A stretch of DNA of 64,000 nt from Phycisphaerales bacterium (GTDB taxonomy: Bacteria > Planctomycetota > Phycisphaerae > Phycisphaerales > UBA1924): positions 101,378-165,377 of the forward strand of contig JADLFW010000016.1 in assembly GCA_020849615.1 (NCBI GenBank), read 5' to 3'. How positions within the stretch are numbered: the first letter of the stretch is position 1; each line of letters starts with the position of its first letter. Below the pieces are notes generated by a model that was given only the letters and a program-made list of their open reading frames with translations, was not told the DNA's origin and made no database searches. Made by a program: the position numbers and the translations under genes. Below, piece by piece: positions 25,834 to 34,078 of this stretch.

Positions 25834-27156
25834 ATGTCCTCCCCCTCCGACTTCACCACCCTGGGCATCTCGCTGGGCCTCGGCCTGCTCGTCGGCCTTC
25901 AGCGCGAGCGCTCCAAATCCTTGCTCGCGGGCATCCGCACCTTCCCCCTCGTCACGCTCCTGGGCACGCTCTCCGCGATGCTCGCCGAGCCCCTGGGCAT
26001 CTGGTTCCCCGCCGCGGCCCTCATCGGCGTGATGGGCCTCGCCGTTGTCGGCAACCTCCCCCGCCCGGCGACCGAGCCCCCCGCCGGCATCACCACCGAA
26101 GCCGCCCTGCTCCTCATGTTCGCCGTCGGCGCCCAGCTCGTGCACGGGCCGATCGAGATCGGCATCACCGTCGCCGCCGTCGCCGCCCTCCTCCTCCACA
26201 TCAAGGCGCCCCTCCACGCCTTCGTGGCCCGGCTGGGCGACAAAGACCTCCGCGCGATCATGCAGTTCGTCCTGATCGCGATGGTCATCCTCCCCATCCT
26301 CCCCGACCGCTCCTTCGGCCCGTTCAATGTCTTCAACCCCCGCAACATCTGGCTCGTCGTCGTCCTGGTCGTCGGCATGAGCCTCGCCGGCTACGTCGCC
26401 TTCCGCCTCTTCGGCGCACGCGCCGGCGCCATCCTCGGCGGTGTCCTCGGCGGCCTGGTCTCCAGCACCGCCACCACCGCCAGCTACTCCCGCCGCGTCA
26501 AGGATGCCCCCGAGCACGCCGGGCCCGCCGCCCTCGTCATCGTCCTGGCCACCGCCGTCGTCTACGGCCGCATCATCGCCGAGATCGCCGCCGTCGCCCC
26601 CTCCACCCTGTGGCAGATCGCCCCGCCCATCCTCGTCATGGGCGGCGTCGCCGTCGTCTCCGCCCTCGCCTTCCTCTGGAAATCCCGCCGCACCAGCAAC
26701 CATCTCCCCGAGCCGGGCAACCCCTCCCAGCTCCGCTCGGCTCTCTACTTTGCGGGCCTCTACTCCCTCGTCCTCCTCGCCGTCGCCGCGGCCCGCACCT
26801 ACCTCGGCCACACGGGCCTCTACGCCGTCGCCGGCCTCTCGGGCCTCACCGACATGGACGCCATCACCCTCTCCACCGCCCGCATGGCCGACCGCGGCGA
26901 GCTCAACCCCATCCTCGCCGGCAAGCTCATCATCGTCGCCGCCATGGCCAACCTCATCTTCAAGGCCGGCATCGCCGCCACTCTCGGCGGCGCCCGCCTC
27001 TTCCGCACCGTCGCCGTGCTCTTTGCCCTCCAGATCGCCACGGCCGCGGGACTGCTCCTCTTCGCGCCGCGGTTCACCGCCCCGCCCGCCGCTGCGCAGC
27101 AGCAACAGAGCCCGGACCAGGCCCCCACGCCTACCGCTCCCGGTCGTTCAGAATGA
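25834..27156 (+). CDS. MgtC/SapB-DUF4010 family membrane protein
   Basis: A 440-residue protein with about twelve membrane helices. It begins with LGISLGLGLLVGLQRERSK and AGIRTFPLVTLLGTLSAML, the MgtC/SapB signature, and continues as DUF4010 (DLRAIMQFVLIAMVILPILPD, GARAGAILGGVLGGLVSSTATTASYSRR, GLSGLTDMDAITLSTARMA). Such proteins are thought to be transporters or channels; the substrate is unknown. The ATG at 25834 was chosen since upstream codons look non-coding. The C-terminus is a Gln/Pro-rich tail. Its last 26 bases overlap the end of the converging gene. Confidence 0.85.
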   Translation: MSSPSDFTTLGISLGLGLLVGLQRERSKSLLAGIRTFPLVTLLGTLSAMLAEPLGIWFPAAALIGVMGLAVVGNLPRPATEPPAGITTEAALLLMFAVGAQLVHGPIEIGITVAAVAALLLHIKAPLHAFVARLGDKDLRAIMQFVLIAMVILPILPDRSFGPFNVFNPRNIWLVVVLVVGMSLAGYVAFRLFGARAGAILGGVLGGLVSSTATTASYSRRVKDAPEHAGPAALVIVLATAVVYGRIIAEIAAVAPSTLWQIAPPILVMGGVAVVSALAFLWKSRRTSNHLPEPGNPSQLRSALYFAGLYSLVLLAVAAARTYLGHTGLYAVAGLSGLTDMDAITLSTARMADRGELNPILAGKLIIVAAMANLIFKAGIAATLGGARLFRTVAVLFALQIATAAGLLLFAPRFTAPPAAAQQQQSPDQAPTPTAPGRSE

Positions 27157-29116
27157 AGTCGTAGCCCGGCATCCGCACCGTGAACGACTGGTGACGCTGT
27201 TGCTTCGGCGGCAGCACCCCGCCGTCATCCACGCCATCCGCCCCCACGCTGTACAGCAGATACCCCCGCCCCTGCTCATCGCCGAGCGGATCGTTCCTGC
27301 GGTAACCCAGCGCCCGCCCGGTCCACGGATCAATCGGCATGATGATCGCCGGGCCCAGCGCCTCCAGCGACTCCGGATACTTCCCGCGATCAAGCCGGAA
27401 CCACTCGAGGGTGATCATCACCCTCGTCGCCGCCGCCTCGAGCTCGATCTGCCGCTCCGTCTGAAACCCCCGCTCCATCCACGGCACCACCTGCCTCGTC
27501 AGGATGTACTTCTGTTCCTCCCACCCATCCCCCGCCTGCTCCAGCAAGGTCATCCCCACCCGCCTCCGGCAGTCCTCGAACGCCGCCTTGATCGCCCGCC
27601 GGTTCTGCGCGTACGTCCCCAGCGGCACCGAGTAGTCATCGTCGCCCGCGAGCTTCCGCGCCTCCGCGCTGAACCGCCCGAACCGCACCCGCCCCGGCTC
27701 CTCGAACATCCACGCCGCCGCTTCCAGCGCCAACAACTCCTCACCCCGCAGCGCCGCCTCGATCGTTCCCACGGGCTTCCGCCGGGCCAGCACATCCTCG
27801 ATCGCCAGCAGCCACCGCCGGTCCGCCCCGCGCGTCAGCACCTCCCGCACCTGCCCGTACGCCAGCGCCTCGATCGCCGTCCCCACCATCCGCGAGATCA
27901 GCACGGGCCGCGTCCGCAGCATCCACGCCAGCGTCAGCGTCGTCTCCAGCGACCTCGCGAACTCCTCCGGGTCATCCGCCCGCCGCGCCAGCCCCATCCT
28001 CCCCCGCTGAATCCTCGCCCAGTGCCGGGCCTCGCCCAGCTCCGGCATGTACAGCGAAAACGCCGCCGGCAGGTTCGGCGCCGCATCCGACCACCGCGCC
28101 GCGATCACCGCGCTGTTCAGTTCCTCGAGCCGCTTCAGCCACCCCTGCTCCTCGTACGCCCGCAGCAGCCGCCGGGCCGCCTCGCGCTCCCGCTCATACC
28201 GCTCACGCGACTCGGGATCGTCGACATCCACGTAACTGGGTGGCTCATCCAGCTCCATCGCGCCAAAGTCGGGCCAGACCTGCCCGCCGCTGCTGTCCTT
28301 CGGCAGCGGCGTCGCCGCATCAATGGCCCGGCGCTCCGCCTCCAGGCCCGCGAACACATCCCATGCGTTCGGACCCACCGCCGGTTCCTCATCCACGCCC
28401 CCCCGCTCCATGAACCTGCGGAACTCCGCCGGGCCGGGCCTCTCCCGCTTCGCCACCCCCGCCTGCCACCACAAGAAACCCTCGTACCCGCCCGCCAGCA
28501 GCAACACCAGCGTCGGCACGCCGATCAGCACCCACTTCCCAACCCGCTTCACCCTCCGGATCCGCGCCGCCGTCCAGAAGCGCGGGCCAAGCCCCAGCGG
28601 GTCCTCCCTGGGCCGGAACCGCGCCCGCCCGTCCTCCCCGACCGCCAGTTCACCCAGCGATGCATCGACCTCCGTATCCACACCGCACTCCGGGCACACC
28701 ACCCGGTTGTCCGCGCCGACCATCAGCCCCACCAGCGAATACCGGCACCCCGTGCACACCCCGCGAGTCCGCAGCACCCGCCGGATCCGCCGGCGCAGGT
28801 ACAGGTCCCGCGTCCACATCGCGGCCAGCAGCCCGGCCGCCAGCGGCACGATGACCGCCAGGAACATGATCCAGTACGGCCACGACTCGATCGAGCCGCG
28901 CACACCCAGCGCCTTCACGACGGCGATCCCCGCCCATTCCAGCAGGTACAGCAGCCCGGCGACCAGCGCCCCGCCGACCGCCATCACGGTGTATCCGCGC
29001 ACGTGCTTCCAGAACCCGCGACCCGCGGCCCGCACGAACCGCGCGCACCGCTCATCCTCGAACCGGTCGAGCTCCGGAAAGGCCCGGTAGATGGCACGCC
29101 GCGTGATCAGCCGCAA
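27131..29116 (-). CDS. Large membrane protein with zinc ribbon and pseudopilin-like C-terminus
   Basis: A 661-residue protein of a family I cannot name, starting with TTG. Two helices near residues 45-100 (TVMAVGGALVAGLLYLLEWAGIAVV, YWIMFLAVIVPLAAGLLAAMW) precede a CTGCRYSLVGL...VVCPECG zinc-ribbon pair (about 123-146). A third helix (VLIGVPTLVLLLAGGYEGFLWW, about 195) leads into a long helical outer domain. The end, LEWFRLDRGKYPESLEALGP...IPIDPWTGRALGY..., then YLLYSVGADGVDDGG, closely follows the C-terminal half of type II secretion pseudopilins (GspG type). It may be a planctomycete envelope protein. A weak -10 (TACTCC) lies upstream. Confidence 0.7.
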   Translation of the reverse strand: MRLITRRAIYRAFPELDRFEDERCARFVRAAGRGFWKHVRGYTVMAVGGALVAGLLYLLEWAGIAVVKALGVRGSIESWPYWIMFLAVIVPLAAGLLAAMWTRDLYLRRRIRRVLRTRGVCTGCRYSLVGLMVGADNRVVCPECGVDTEVDASLGELAVGEDGRARFRPREDPLGLGPRFWTAARIRRVKRVGKWVLIGVPTLVLLLAGGYEGFLWWQAGVAKRERPGPAEFRRFMERGGVDEEPAVGPNAWDVFAGLEAERRAIDAATPLPKDSSGGQVWPDFGAMELDEPPSYVDVDDPESRERYEREREAARRLLRAYEEQGWLKRLEELNSAVIAARWSDAAPNLPAAFSLYMPELGEARHWARIQRGRMGLARRADDPEEFARSLETTLTLAWMLRTRPVLISRMVGTAIEALAYGQVREVLTRGADRRWLLAIEDVLARRKPVGTIEAALRGEELLALEAAAWMFEEPGRVRFGRFSAEARKLAGDDDYSVPLGTYAQNRRAIKAAFEDCRRRVGMTLLEQAGDGWEEQKYILTRQVVPWMERGFQTERQIELEAAATRVMITLEWFRLDRGKYPESLEALGPAIIMPIDPWTGRALGYRRNDPLGDEQGRGYLLYSVGADGVDDGGVLPPKQQRHQSFTVRMPGYDFILNDRER

Positions 29117-29201
29117 GCAGGCACCCTTGGTGAGGAGTACGACCGCCGTGCGAGGATATTCGCGGGCCGGACATCCCCTGATCCCGCCACTTCATCCCTC
29201 A

Positions 29202-29250
29202 CCAGTGCCCAATGCCTAATGCCGAATGCCCAATGCCGAATGCCGAATGC
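29202..29250. repeat. 7-base tandem repeat, seven units
   Basis: Seven heptamers of the form C(C/G/T)A(A/G)TGC lie between the 661-residue membrane protein gene and the end of the dehydrogenase gene. They belong to a heptamer family also seen at 30226, 39370, 42069, 44296 and 51646. Confidence 0.92.
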
Positions 29251-29259
29251 CTTCTTCTC

Positions 29260-30126
29260 TCACTTCCCCGGATACTCGAACACCCCGCGCCCCGTCTTGT
29301 CGCCCAGGCGCCCGGCGGCCACGAGTTGCTTGAGCAGCGGGCACGCCCGGTACCGGTCGTTGTTCAGCCCGTCGGCCAGCACGTTCATGATGTGCACGCA
29401 GGTGTCGAGCCCGATGAAGTCGGCCAGGCGCAGCGGGCCCATCGGGAAGTTGCACCCGAGCTTCATGATCCCATCGATCGCGTCGGGCTCGGCGACTCCC
29501 TCCATCCACGCGTAGAACGCCTCGTTGATCATCGGCATCAGCACGCGGTTGCTCACGAACCCGGCCCGGTCGTTGGCCTTCAGCGGCGTCTTGCCCATCC
29601 GCGTCGCCAGCGCGATCGTCCGCTCCACGACATCCCTGCTCGTCTGGATCCCCGGGATCACCTCGACCAGCTGCATCAGCGGCACCGGGTTGAAGAAGTG
29701 CATCCCGACCACCCGGCTCGCCGCAGCGCCCGCCGCCGTCGCGATCTCCGTGATGCTGATCGAGCTGGTGTTCGTCGCCAGCACGATGTCCTCGCGCATC
29801 AGCATCCCCGCCAGCTTCGCGAACAGCTCCTTCTTGATCTTGGCATCCTCCACGATCGCCTCGACCACCCAGTCGGCGCTCTTCAGATCCTCGACCGCCG
29901 TCGCGTACCGGATCCGCCCCAGCGCGGCATCCATGTCCGCCTGCTGCATCTTTCCCTTCTCGACAAACTTGCCGAGCGACTTCTTGTGCACACCCTTGCA
30001 CTTCTCAACCGCCCCCGGGAAGGCATCGAACACGATGACGCTCATCCCCGCGACCGCCGCCACCTGCGCGATCCCGCCCCCCATCTGCCCCGCGCCGACC
30101 ACCGCCACCGTGTTCACCGTGCTCAT
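29260..30126 (-). CDS. 3-hydroxybutyryl-CoA dehydrogenase
   Basis: A 288-residue cytoplasmic enzyme that oxidises (S)-3-hydroxyacyl-CoA, mostly the C4 form, with NAD(P). The Rossmann loop VAVVGAGQMGGGIAQVAA is at the start. NTSSISI, the catalytic VGMHFFNPVPLMQLVEVI, the dimer segment GFVSNRVLMPMINEA and GPLRLADFIGLDTC are all present. AGGAGG lies 7 bases before the ATG. The length is normal. With the acyl-CoA mutase 3.6 kb away it suggests a short-chain fatty acid or branched-chain degradation role, but the two genes are not in one operon. A heptamer repeat lies directly beyond the stop codon. Confidence 0.95.
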   Translation of the reverse strand: MSTVNTVAVVGAGQMGGGIAQVAAVAGMSVIVFDAFPGAVEKCKGVHKKSLGKFVEKGKMQQADMDAALGRIRYATAVEDLKSADWVVEAIVEDAKIKKELFAKLAGMLMREDIVLATNTSSISITEIATAAGAAASRVVGMHFFNPVPLMQLVEVIPGIQTSRDVVERTIALATRMGKTPLKANDRAGFVSNRVLMPMINEAFYAWMEGVAEPDAIDGIMKLGCNFPMGPLRLADFIGLDTCVHIMNVLADGLNNDRYRACPLLKQLVAAGRLGDKTGRGVFEYPGK

Positions 30127-30225
30127 GAAAAACCTCCTTCGGAATCGCCAGCATAGCCGGGCCCATCCCCTCCCGAAACCGATCCAGATCCCTCATCCTC
30201 GAACATCCGCGGACCGTCTCAGGTC

Positions 30226-30274
30226 TGCCCTTTGCCCTTTGCCATTCGCCATTCGCCATTCGCCATTCGCCCTT
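30226..30274. repeat. 7-base tandem repeat, seven units
   Basis: Seven heptamers of the form (T/C)GCC(A/C)TT sit directly before the -10-like hexamer of the small TPR gene. Confidence 0.92.
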
Positions 30275-30277
30275 TCC

Positions 30278-30283
30278 TATCCT
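30278..30283 (+). promoter_or_regulatory. -10-like TATCCT, 5 bases before the TPR gene start
   Basis: TATCCT, then five C residues, then the ATG at 30289. No Shine-Dalgarno sequence is present. The heptamer array would lie where a -35 box is expected. Confidence 0.5.
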
Positions 30284-30288
30284 CCCCC

Positions 30289-30597
30289 ATGTCCCGCCTC
30301 GCCCAGCTCCAGTCCCTCCTCGCCGCCGACCCCGCCGACCCCTTCCTCCTCTACGGCCTCGCCCAGGAGTACGCCAAGCTCAACGACCACAGCCGGGCCA
30401 TCGAGTTCTACAACCGCTGCCTCGCCGCCGATCCCGCCTACGGCTACGCCTACTACCACAAGGCGCGGGCCCAGCTCGCCGCCGGTGACGCCGCCGCCGC
30501 CCGGGCCACGCTCGCGACGGGCCTCGCCGCGGCCCGCGCCTCCCGCGACTCCCACGCCCTCTCCGAACTCCAGGCCCTGCTCGATGACCTGGACTGA
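30289..30597 (+). CDS. Small TPR protein
   Basis: A 102-residue soluble protein. Two to three TPR helices are seen: LAQLQSLLAADPADPFLLYGLAQEYAKLNDHSRAIEFYNRCLAADP, then YGYAYYHKARAQLAAGDAAAARATLATGL. Small free-standing TPR proteins of this length are common scaffolds and the partner is unknown. An earlier ATG at 30232 would lie inside the heptamer array and was rejected. The next gene has its own start-proximal hexamer. Confidence 0.8.
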   Translation: MSRLAQLQSLLAADPADPFLLYGLAQEYAKLNDHSRAIEFYNRCLAADPAYGYAYYHKARAQLAAGDAAAARATLATGLAAARASRDSHALSELQALLDDLD

Positions 30598-30621
30598 GAT
30601 GCCCATCATCTTCTCCCCGGC

Positions 30622-30627
30622 TACGCT
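30622..30627 (+). promoter_or_regulatory. -10-like TACGCT, 6 bases before the next start
   Basis: TACGCT, TCCGCC, then the ATG at 30634, without a ribosome site. It has the same hexamer as at 21801. Confidence 0.5.
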
Positions 30628-30633
30628 TCCGCC

Positions 30634-31305
30634 ATGCCCCGCAACACCCGTCATCCCTCCCGCGATCTGCCCCGGCTCGCCCTCGGCGCCGGCTCCCTGT
30701 TCCTGGGCTTTGCGCTGCCCGCCACCCTGCCGGGCTGCGTCGATGCCAACAACCGTCTCTCGGTCGGCGCTGAGCCCAAGGAGATCAGGTTCGAAGCCCT
30801 CAACGGCGCCCAGCCCCTCGCCGCATCCGATGCAACCCCCACCGACAGCGCATTCCAGCGCCCCGATGATGCCCCCTCGGTCTTCTCCCTCGACCGCACC
30901 AACTGGGAATCGCGCGAGCTGGCCCAGCCCGTCGATTACACCCTCCACCGCCCCCACTACCGCGTCCCCAGCCGCGTCCCCAACGTGCTCCCGCGCGAAC
31001 GCGGCGAGTTCCCCACCGCCAATACCGCCCTTGATCTCTCCTGCCGCAGCGATGGCCAGCAGGCGTGGCAGGCCCTGGGCGCGCCGCTGGGCGCCTTCGC
31101 CGAAGGCCTCTCCATCCCCTTCCGCCTCATCATGGAGCCGCAGTCGGCCGTCTGGCGCAGCCCGGACCTCGCCTACCAGCGCATCCCCGCCACCGTCGCC
31201 GCCGCAGAGCCGATCGAGCCCCCGCCCGGCGCTCCCCCCGCTCCCGTGATCTACAAGGAACTGCCCAAGGAGCTGCCCCCGGAGTCGCGCCCGGAGTCAC
31301 GATGA
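30634..31305 (+). CDS. Secreted or lipid-anchored hypothetical protein
   Basis: A 223-residue protein. The N-terminus has a basic stretch, a hydrophobic core (LALGAGSLFLGFALPATL) and PGC at about residue 35, so a lipoprotein signal peptide is likely. The mature part has a VDYTLHRPHYRVPSRVPNVLPRERGEFPT segment and QQAWQALGAPLGAFAEGLSIPFRLIMEPQ, then a Pro/Glu-rich tail. I do not recognise the family. The last codons overlap the rhodanese start (ATGA), so the two are translationally coupled. Confidence 0.65.
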   Translation: MPRNTRHPSRDLPRLALGAGSLFLGFALPATLPGCVDANNRLSVGAEPKEIRFEALNGAQPLAASDATPTDSAFQRPDDAPSVFSLDRTNWESRELAQPVDYTLHRPHYRVPSRVPNVLPRERGEFPTANTALDLSCRSDGQQAWQALGAPLGAFAEGLSIPFRLIMEPQSAVWRSPDLAYQRIPATVAAAEPIEPPPGAPPAPVIYKELPKELPPESRPESR

Positions 31306-31724
31306 CAACCCCGGCCGCTCAGCTCGACGACCGCGGGCTCCCCCCGCGCTACCCCTTCAAGCCCGACCTCGAGGTGACCCCGCGCGAGGCCCGGGCCTGG
31401 CTCCGCGAGCACCCCAAGGACACCATCCTCCTCGATGTCCGAACCTCCCCCGAGTGGCACACCGCCCACGTCCCCGGCTCGGTCCACATCCCCCTCGACC
31501 ACCTCGCCGAACGCTACGAATCCCTCCCGCTCGACAAGGCCACCCACATCGCCGTCCTGTGCCACCACGGTCAGCGTTCGCTGAAGGCCACCCTCTTCCT
31601 CCGCGAGCGCGGGTTCGACCACGCCCGCTCCGTCGCCGGCGGCATCGAACTCTGGTCCCTCGCCGCCGACCCCTGCATCCCGCGCTACGAGCGCGATGCC
31701 GCGGGCTGCCGCATCATCCCCTGA
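31302..31724 (+). CDS. Rhodanese-domain protein
   Basis: A 140-residue single-domain rhodanese (sulfurtransferase fold). The CH2A-like TILLDVRTSPEWHTAHVPGSVHIPL and the active-site loop with Cys87 in LCHHGQRS are clear, followed by GFDHARSVAGGIELWSLAADP. The six-residue active loop (Cys-His-His-Gly-Gln-Arg-Ser) is the form seen in many bacterial sulfur-carrier rhodaneses. It lacks a signal peptide and would be cytoplasmic. It overlaps the previous gene by 4 bases, and that lipoprotein is its only operon partner. Confidence 0.92.
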   Translation: MTTPAAQLDDRGLPPRYPFKPDLEVTPREARAWLREHPKDTILLDVRTSPEWHTAHVPGSVHIPLDHLAERYESLPLDKATHIAVLCHHGQRSLKATLFLRERGFDHARSVAGGIELWSLAADPCIPRYERDAAGCRIIP

Positions 31725-31751
31725 CGCCGGGCCCTCACACGCCGCCTCCGC

Positions 31752-32792
31752 TCACGCCGTGCACGCGTCGTACAGGTTCAGAAACTCCAGGTAATCCGCG
31801 AAATCGACCAACCCGTCGGCCGTGAAGTCCGCCGACAGGTCCCCCGCGTCATACCGGTTCAGGAACTCGAGGTAGTCCCCGAAATCCACCAGCCCGTCTT
31901 CCGTGTAGTCGAGCACGCAGCACGGGTTCCCTCCTCCCCCGCACCCGCCGCGCGGGCCAAACAGCGTCAGCCCGAACGACGCGTACGGCCGCGGCGGTGA
32001 TGCCCCGCAGTCGCCCCCGCCGAACCAGAACCCACCCGCGTACACATCCGCGAACCCGTTGAACCAGTCGAACCGGTCCGGACACCCGTACGCCGTCCCG
32101 GCCCCGCCCAGGCTCAGCGGCCGCGTCAGCACCGGGCCGATGATCCCCTTCTCCCCCGCCTGCCCCTGCTCGAACGCAAAGCCGTACCCGAAATCGTGCA
32201 GGCCATCGCCATCCACATCCGTCAACCCGAACGTGATCTCGTACCCGGACCCCTCCAGGTCAATCGTGTACACCCACGCCTGCAGCGCCCCCGCCCCCGG
32301 CCCGCCCCCGCCGGCGATCCCCTCCAGCCGGAACGCCACGATCGCCGTCGCGCCGGCCCCGCCCGGGTCCAGCACTCCGTCATAGTCATCGATGAACAAG
32401 TTGATCATGTTCAGCCCGGCAATCCCCGTCCCCGCCGTGTCCACGCCGATGTCCGTCGCGTACGCCACCTCATACCCGTTCACGAACGATTCCGCGAAGA
32501 CATCCCCCCAGTGCACCGCCAGCGTCCCCAGCGCATCCACCCCTCCCGCCGGATCCCGCGCCGGATCATCCTGCGCAAACGCAAGCCCGCACGCGCTGTC
32601 CCTGTTCTCCCAGAAGATGTCCCCGATCCGCGCCGCCGGGCCCTCCGGCGTCCGCACCACCTCCCCCGTCGCGATGTTCACGTACATCCGCCCCGCCACC
32701 CGCGCGGGCCGCCACCCCGGCTCGGCCCCGCTCGCGGCGCTGCCGATCACCGCCGCGCCGATCGCCGCCGTCACACCCAACGACTTCTTCAC
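31752..32792 (-). CDS. Tandem secreted paralogue A with GC-type dockerin tail
   Basis: A 346-residue exported protein of an unrecognised family. A GTG at 32792 with a GAGGA site gives the signal peptide (VKKSLGVTAAIGAAVIGSAASG). The shared family core has ARVAGRMYVNIATGEVVRT, QDDPAR, AVHWGD, NGYEVAYATDIGVDTAGTGI, LFIDDYDGVLDPGG, AWVYTIDLEGSGYE, DVDGDGLHDFGYGF, KGIIGPVLTRPLSLGG and DRFDWFN. The tail is two dockerin-like units (DGLVDFGDYLEFLNRYDAGD and DGLVDFADYLEFLNLYDA) but ends CTA. Acidic DxDxDG loops suggest calcium binding. It is the last of three tandem copies on this strand and 23 bases separate it from copy B. Confidence 0.82.
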   Translation of the reverse strand: MKKSLGVTAAIGAAVIGSAASGAEPGWRPARVAGRMYVNIATGEVVRTPEGPAARIGDIFWENRDSACGLAFAQDDPARDPAGGVDALGTLAVHWGDVFAESFVNGYEVAYATDIGVDTAGTGIAGLNMINLFIDDYDGVLDPGGAGATAIVAFRLEGIAGGGGPGAGALQAWVYTIDLEGSGYEITFGLTDVDGDGLHDFGYGFAFEQGQAGEKGIIGPVLTRPLSLGGAGTAYGCPDRFDWFNGFADVYAGGFWFGGGDCGASPPRPYASFGLTLFGPRGGCGGGGNPCCVLDYTEDGLVDFGDYLEFLNRYDAGDLSADFTADGLVDFADYLEFLNLYDACTA

Positions 32793-32815
32793 GTCGAAGC
32801 TCCTCGGCCCGCGCC

Positions 32816-33838
32816 TCACTGGCACGCGTCGTACAGGTTCAGGAACTCCAGGTAGTCCGCGAAATCAACCACCCCATCGCCGTTGAGGTCAACGCTCAGG
32901 TCCAGCGTGTCATAGCGGTTCAGGAACTCGAGGTAGTCGGCAAAGTCGATCACGCCATCCCCGTTGAAGTCGATCAGCTCGCAGCGGCTCACCTCCAGCC
33001 GCCCGTACAGGTTCAGGAAGAACGAGGCGTACGGCCGCGGCGGCGTCGCCGAGCAGTCGCCACCCCCGAACCAGAACCCGCCCGCGTACACATTCCCCCG
33101 GTCGTTGAACCAGTCGAACCGGTCCGGACAGCCCAACGCTGTCCCGCTCCCTCCCAGGCTCGCGGGCCGCACCAGGTACGGGCCGATCACCCCCTTGGCC
33201 CCCGCCTGGTTCTGGATGAACTCGTACCCGTACCCGAAGTCCAGCAGCCCATCGCCATCCAAGTCCGTCTCGCCCCACTCAAACTCAAACCCCGTCCCCC
33301 CGAGATCGATCGTGTACACCCACCCCTGAAACAGCGAACTCCCCAGCGTGCAGTTGCCCCCTGCGATGGTCCCCACCTCGACCGCCAGGATCCCGCTCGC
33401 CCCGCCCCCGCCCGGGTCAAGCCCCCCGTCATAGTCCGCGATGAACGTGTTCACGATCGACAGGCCCGCGATCCCCGACCCCGCCGTGTCGCACCCGATG
33501 TTCGTCGCGTAGGCGATCTCGTACCCGGTCGTCAGCGCCGCGGGTGTGTCCCCCCAGTGCACCGCCAGCGTCGCGAAGGCATCCACCGCCCCAGGCGCCC
33601 GCGCCGGATCATCCTGCCGGAAGAACCCCCCGCACGGGCCGCTGTCCCCCCAGTACAGCTCATCCAGCCGCGAGCCGCCCGCCGGCGTCCGCACCACTTC
33701 CCCCGTCGCCGCGTTGATGTAGATATGCCCCGCGATCCGCACCGGGCCGCCGGCCTCCGCAACGCCGGGCGCGGCCGCCGCGAACCCCGTTGCCGTTCCC
33801 GCCACCACCGCCGCACCGATCGCGCTCAACGTGTTCAT
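32816..33838 (-). CDS. Tandem secreted paralogue B with GC-type dockerin tail
   Basis: A 340-residue exported protein. The start at 33838 follows AAGGAAG and gives the signal peptide (MNTLSAIGAAVVAGTATGFAAA). It shares with copies A and C the whole body, including RIAGHIYINAATGEVVRT, GYEIAYATNIGCDTAGSGIAGL, GWVYTIDLGGTGFEFEWGETD, LDGDGLLDFGYGYEF, KGVIGPYLVRPASLGGSG and AGGFWFGGGDC. The tail is two dockerin-like units ending in DACQ. The unknown body domain occurs once per protein. Close spacing to copy A (23 bases) suggests that they share a transcript. Confidence 0.82.
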   Translation of the reverse strand: MNTLSAIGAAVVAGTATGFAAAAPGVAEAGGPVRIAGHIYINAATGEVVRTPAGGSRLDELYWGDSGPCGGFFRQDDPARAPGAVDAFATLAVHWGDTPAALTTGYEIAYATNIGCDTAGSGIAGLSIVNTFIADYDGGLDPGGGGASGILAVEVGTIAGGNCTLGSSLFQGWVYTIDLGGTGFEFEWGETDLDGDGLLDFGYGYEFIQNQAGAKGVIGPYLVRPASLGGSGTALGCPDRFDWFNDRGNVYAGGFWFGGGDCSATPPRPYASFFLNLYGRLEVSRCELIDFNGDGVIDFADYLEFLNRYDTLDLSVDLNGDGVVDFADYLEFLNLYDACQ

Positions 33839-34004
33839 CGGACACCTTCCTTGCCCCCGCGAGGTGCCCACCCTGAACCCGCGCATGACCGCCCGCGGGA
33901 CCGGGAGCCCCGCGCGCTTCTCTCCATCGCCAGTATCGCCGATCCCACCCGCCGGATCAACAACGCCGGGCCCGGCACCCCGAGCCTTCACCTACTCCAA
34001 AAAC

Positions 34005-34036
34005 GAACGCCCCCGGCCTTGCGACCGGGGGCGTTC
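34005..34036 (-). terminator. Intrinsic terminator after paralogue C
   Basis: A 12-base-pair stem (34005-34016 with 34025-34036) is followed on the minus strand by GTTTTTGG. It lies 43 bases past the stop of copy C, separating it from copies B and A. Confidence 0.88.
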
Positions 34037-34078
34037 TTGCAACCGTTCACGCCGGATCGGTCCCGGCGGTGATTTCGA

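Noticed and set aside
26441..29515. A 1024-codon open frame on the plus strand
   Set aside because: It lies opposite the minus-strand 661-residue gene and another frame of the DUF4010 gene. Its protein is Pro/Arg/Ser-rich low complexity, the usual shadow in very GC-rich DNA.
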